Shown here piece by piece: positions 61,732 to 64,000 of a stretch of DNA of 64,000 nt. Source of the DNA: Actinobacillus arthritidis (lineage in GTDB: Bacteria > Pseudomonadota > Gammaproteobacteria > Enterobacterales > Pasteurellaceae); contig NZ_CP103833.1 of assembly GCF_029774155.1 (NCBI RefSeq), positions 620,001-684,000 of the forward strand. The letters are read 5' to 3'. Each line of letters begins with the position of its first letter. Within the stretch, counting starts at the first letter, position 1. A model generated the notes under the pieces. That model did no database searches, was not told the DNA's origin, and was given only the letters and a program-made list of their open reading frames with translations. A program made the position numbers and the translations under genes.

Positions 61732-63177
61732 TTATTCTGCTTTAATCGCAAATGCTTTGAGCATAGTGCGGAAAATATCTGTGTTATCAACATAGAATTG
61801 GCTTTCCGGTGTGGCTTTATAGTAAGTGCCTAAGTTGGTCTCTGGTTTTGCGATTTCAAGGAAATGTTTTGCTCCAAAACCTTTCGCAAATATGGGTACT
61901 AATTCTCTGGTATGGTTGTCCGAATACCAACGAACAAGCGGTAGTGTGCCTGCACCTTGGTTAACGATTTCTGAATAGAATTTGTCGTTAGAGTCAGGAC
62001 CTTGCAAGAAGCCGTTGCCATGATCAGTCGTTACAATGAGTAATGTTTCATCCCATGAACTATTCTTTTCAACCCAGTTTACTGTTGCTTCGACTGCAAG
62101 GTTAAAATCAATTTGTTCTTCGACTAAACGAGGTAAATTATTAGCGTGAGTCGCCCAATCCACCGCACCGCCTTCAACCATTAAGAAAAAGCCTTTATCA
62201 TTCTTACTGACCACGTTTAATGCACCTAACGTCATTGTGGCTAAATCTGGTTGGTTCTCAAGCCGATTACCTGCCGTTACACCATCTCGATTAAATTGTA
62301 AGGTCGCATTATTCGGAGCAGTACCAAGTATTTTTTGTTTACCGTGAAAATCTAATTTACCTTCAGCCAGTGCAATAAAATCTGCTTTACTATCAATTAG
62401 CTTATAATCGGTTTTCCCTGCAACTAAGTTTTCCCACGTTTCTTTACCACCAACAAAACGGAAATCTTTTTCATTTTTTGGCTGAGTAGCTTTACCGTTT
62501 TTGTCAAAATACGGATGACCACTTCCCATAATAACGGATGCACGTCCGGATTTTACCGCTTCTTGAGCAATTTCAGCATAATTATTACGGCTTATATTAT
62601 GTGATAAAAAACCTGCCGGCGTAGCATGACTCCATTGTACGCTACTAATTACCCCTAAAGAACGACCAGATTCCACCACATATTCACCAATATTTTTGAT
62701 ACGAGTGTCATTATTCGACCAGTTAATTGCATTGTTATAGGTTTTTTGACCGCTAGCTAAGGCTGTTGCAGCAATGGCACTATCAGTAAAATCAGTTTGA
62801 GCATATTCATATCCGCTGAAATAGCTAGGATAGCTTGTAAGATTGCCTTTGTGCTGATAATTAGATTTATCTTTATTCCAAAGATTTTTAGGATCAAATT
62901 TAATTGAGTTTTCAAGTGAATTGGTTGGTTTATTCGAGGTATTAAGCGGATAGGTTGAAGCAAATAATTTTACATCAAATTTATCATAAACTTCTTTACT
63001 CAATGCTCCGTGACGGAAATAGCTTGCGGCTTTCCAAGTATTAATACCAGCACCATCACTAATTAATAGGATAACATTTTTAGCTTTAGGACTTTCAGTT
63101 GCGGTTGACTTTGCGATAGCCGTTTGATGAATAGTTGCACCTACACATAAGAATAATGCAATTTTTGATAATTTCAT
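61732..63177 (-). CDS. phoA: Alkaline phosphatase, periplasmic
   Basis: A 481-residue phosphomonoesterase. Signal peptide MKLSKIALFLCVGATIHQTAIA; metal/active-site motifs are NVILLISDGAG, the nucleophile serine in FTDSAIAATALASG, HATPAGFLSHN, VEGGAVDWATHANN and VTTDHGNG. Length and motif order fit the bacterial alkaline phosphatase superfamily; it is not a close match to E. coli PhoA but of the same family. An ideal Pho box precedes it, so PhoB control under phosphate starvation is likely. AAGGAGTA precedes the ATG. An intact GCTGC (coding) is in Ala-Ala at 62768-62772. Confidence 0.9.
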   Translation of the reverse strand: MKLSKIALFLCVGATIHQTAIAKSTATESPKAKNVILLISDGAGINTWKAASYFRHGALSKEVYDKFDVKLFASTYPLNTSNKPTNSLENSIKFDPKNLWNKDKSNYQHKGNLTSYPSYFSGYEYAQTDFTDSAIAATALASGQKTYNNAINWSNNDTRIKNIGEYVVESGRSLGVISSVQWSHATPAGFLSHNISRNNYAEIAQEAVKSGRASVIMGSGHPYFDKNGKATQPKNEKDFRFVGGKETWENLVAGKTDYKLIDSKADFIALAEGKLDFHGKQKILGTAPNNATLQFNRDGVTAGNRLENQPDLATMTLGALNVVSKNDKGFFLMVEGGAVDWATHANNLPRLVEEQIDFNLAVEATVNWVEKNSSWDETLLIVTTDHGNGFLQGPDSNDKFYSEIVNQGAGTLPLVRWYSDNHTRELVPIFAKGFGAKHFLEIAKPETNLGTYYKATPESQFYVDNTDIFRTMLKAFAIKAE

Positions 63178-63212
63178 AATTACTCCTTAGATTGACTATT
63201 TAGTCGAGGTGT

Positions 63213-63246
63213 ATTTTATGGATTAATTATGACATTTATATGACAG
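63213..63246 (-). promoter_or_regulatory. Pho box and -10 of the alkaline phosphatase gene
   Basis: Reading leftward on the minus strand: CTGTCAT (63246-63240), ATAA, ATGTCAT (63235-63229), ten bases, then TAAAAT (63218-63213). This is the canonical PhoB arrangement: two 7-bp direct repeats spaced by 4, with the -10 ten bases downstream replacing a -35. Confidence 0.8.
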
Positions 63247-63274
63247 TAAGCTAAAGTTTTAGATAGATGGTAAG

Positions 63275-63303
63275 TAAAAGCCCTGTAATCACAGGGCTTT
63301 GAG
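63275..63303 (-). terminator. Hairpin after guaA
   Basis: aaagccctgt and acagggcttt form a 10-bp perfect stem downstream of the guaA stop on the minus strand, followed by TTAC rather than a long T run. Confidence 0.65.
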
Positions 63304-63345
63304 CTATTCTTGAAATGAATTGTAATCAACCGAAAAGCGGGTTTC

Positions 63346-64000
63346 TTATTCCCACTCAATCGTTGCAGGCGGTTTGCCTGAAACGTCATATACCACGCGG
63401 GAAATGCCGTTTACTTCATTGATAATACGGTTTGAGATTTTACCGAGTAAATCGTATGGTAAATGCGCCCAATGTGCGGTCATAAAGTCGATGGTTTCAA
63501 CTGCACGGAGTGAAACAACCCAGTCGTATTTACGACCGTCACCCATCACGCCCACTGATTTCACCGGAAGGAATACGGTGAACGCTTGGCTTACTTTGTA
63601 ATACCAATCCGCTTTATAAAGTTCCTCGATAAAGATTGCATCCGCTTTACGCAGTAAATCGCAGTATTCTTTCTTGATTTCACCTAATACACGCACACCT
63701 AAGCCTGGGCCTGGGAATGGGTGGCGATTAAGCATTTCTGCCGGTAAACCAAGGGCTAAACCGATTTTACGCACTTCATCTTTAAATAATTCACGTAACG
63801 GCTCAACTAAACCGAGTTTCATATAATCTGGTAAGCCACCTACGTTGTGGTGAGATTTAATTACGTGTGCTTTACCAGTTTTGCTTGTCTGCTGATTCGA
63901 TCACGTCAGGGTAGATAGTACCTTGTGCTAACCATTTTACTGAGGTCAGCTTTTTAGATTCATCATCGAATACATCGACAAACACTTTACCGATGGTTTT
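63346..64000 (-). CDS. guaA: GMP synthase (glutamine-hydrolysing), C-terminal part (reading frame interrupted)
   Basis: Aminates XMP to GMP. The window holds the C-terminal third: part of the ATP pyrophosphatase domain ([16 protein letters not shown], then [40 protein letters not shown]) and the dimerization domain ([22 protein letters not shown] to the terminal [11 protein letters not shown]). The frame breaks at 63887-63892, where coding GCAGAC replaces GCAGC in IESAASKTGK. The 5' portion, with the glutaminase domain, is outside the window at the right edge. Confidence 0.94.

Overview
The window is a mostly housekeeping chromosome segment from a member of the Pasteurellaceae, most likely an Actinobacillus close to A. 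pleuropneumoniae. Evidence: about 40% GC, many copies of the Apl-dialect DNA uptake signal (ACAAGCGGT core, often as inverted pairs behind genes), proteins resembling Haemophilus/Actinobacillus orthologues, and family-typical gene sets (pdxR-pdxST, yejL-yejM, seqA-menE-mscK-aroC, mukFEB).

Layout. 0-5 kb: pyrH and frr, then divergent pdxR / pdxST for DXP-independent pyridoxal phosphate synthesis. 5-13 kb: tadA, deaD, nlpI and pnp on the minus strand (RNA editing, helicase, lipoprotein, PNPase), then parC. 13-20 kb: mukF-mukE-mukB condensin. 20-27.5 kb: sotB efflux, then a tricarboxylate module (acnB, a divergent GntR regulator, a CitT-type DASS transporter, a PrpF-like isomerase). 27.5-34.7 kb: yejM-yejL and a TetR-MFP-RND efflux operon with a clear operator. 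34.8-43.5 kb: glmU, a CHY zinc-finger gene, a DUF1919 gene, a phosphohexomutase, ubiX-DUF554-yhbP, sirB2-like, darP and pmbA. 43.5-46.3 kb: a candidate Fur-controlled small RNA, fabI, cmoA and ybfF. 46.4-56.1 kb: seqA, menE, two tandem giant MscK-type channels and aroC. 56.2-60.8 kb: an accessory, decayed area with a TpsB pseudogene, a CdiA/TpsA remnant carrying the VENN motif, a DUF4153 membrane protein and a family of palindromic repeats. 60.8-64 kb: mepA, a Pho-box-controlled alkaline phosphatase and the 3' part of guaA.

The most striking signal is not a gene. Thirteen otherwise conserved genes are broken by small indels, yet each returns to normal family length when the indels are undone. 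In nearly every case I could reconstruct, the break lies exactly where the conserved protein calls for a GCAGC/GCTGC pentamer. Several same-length missense scrambles sit at the same kind of site, and intact GCWGC pentamers are very rare in the window. The simplest reading is systematic base-calling error at a modified GCWGC motif, implying a GCWGC DNA methyltransferase in this strain. The frameshifted genes are therefore annotated as single, probably functional CDSs. The TPS locus at 56-58 kb, which has different lesions, is annotated as truly degraded.
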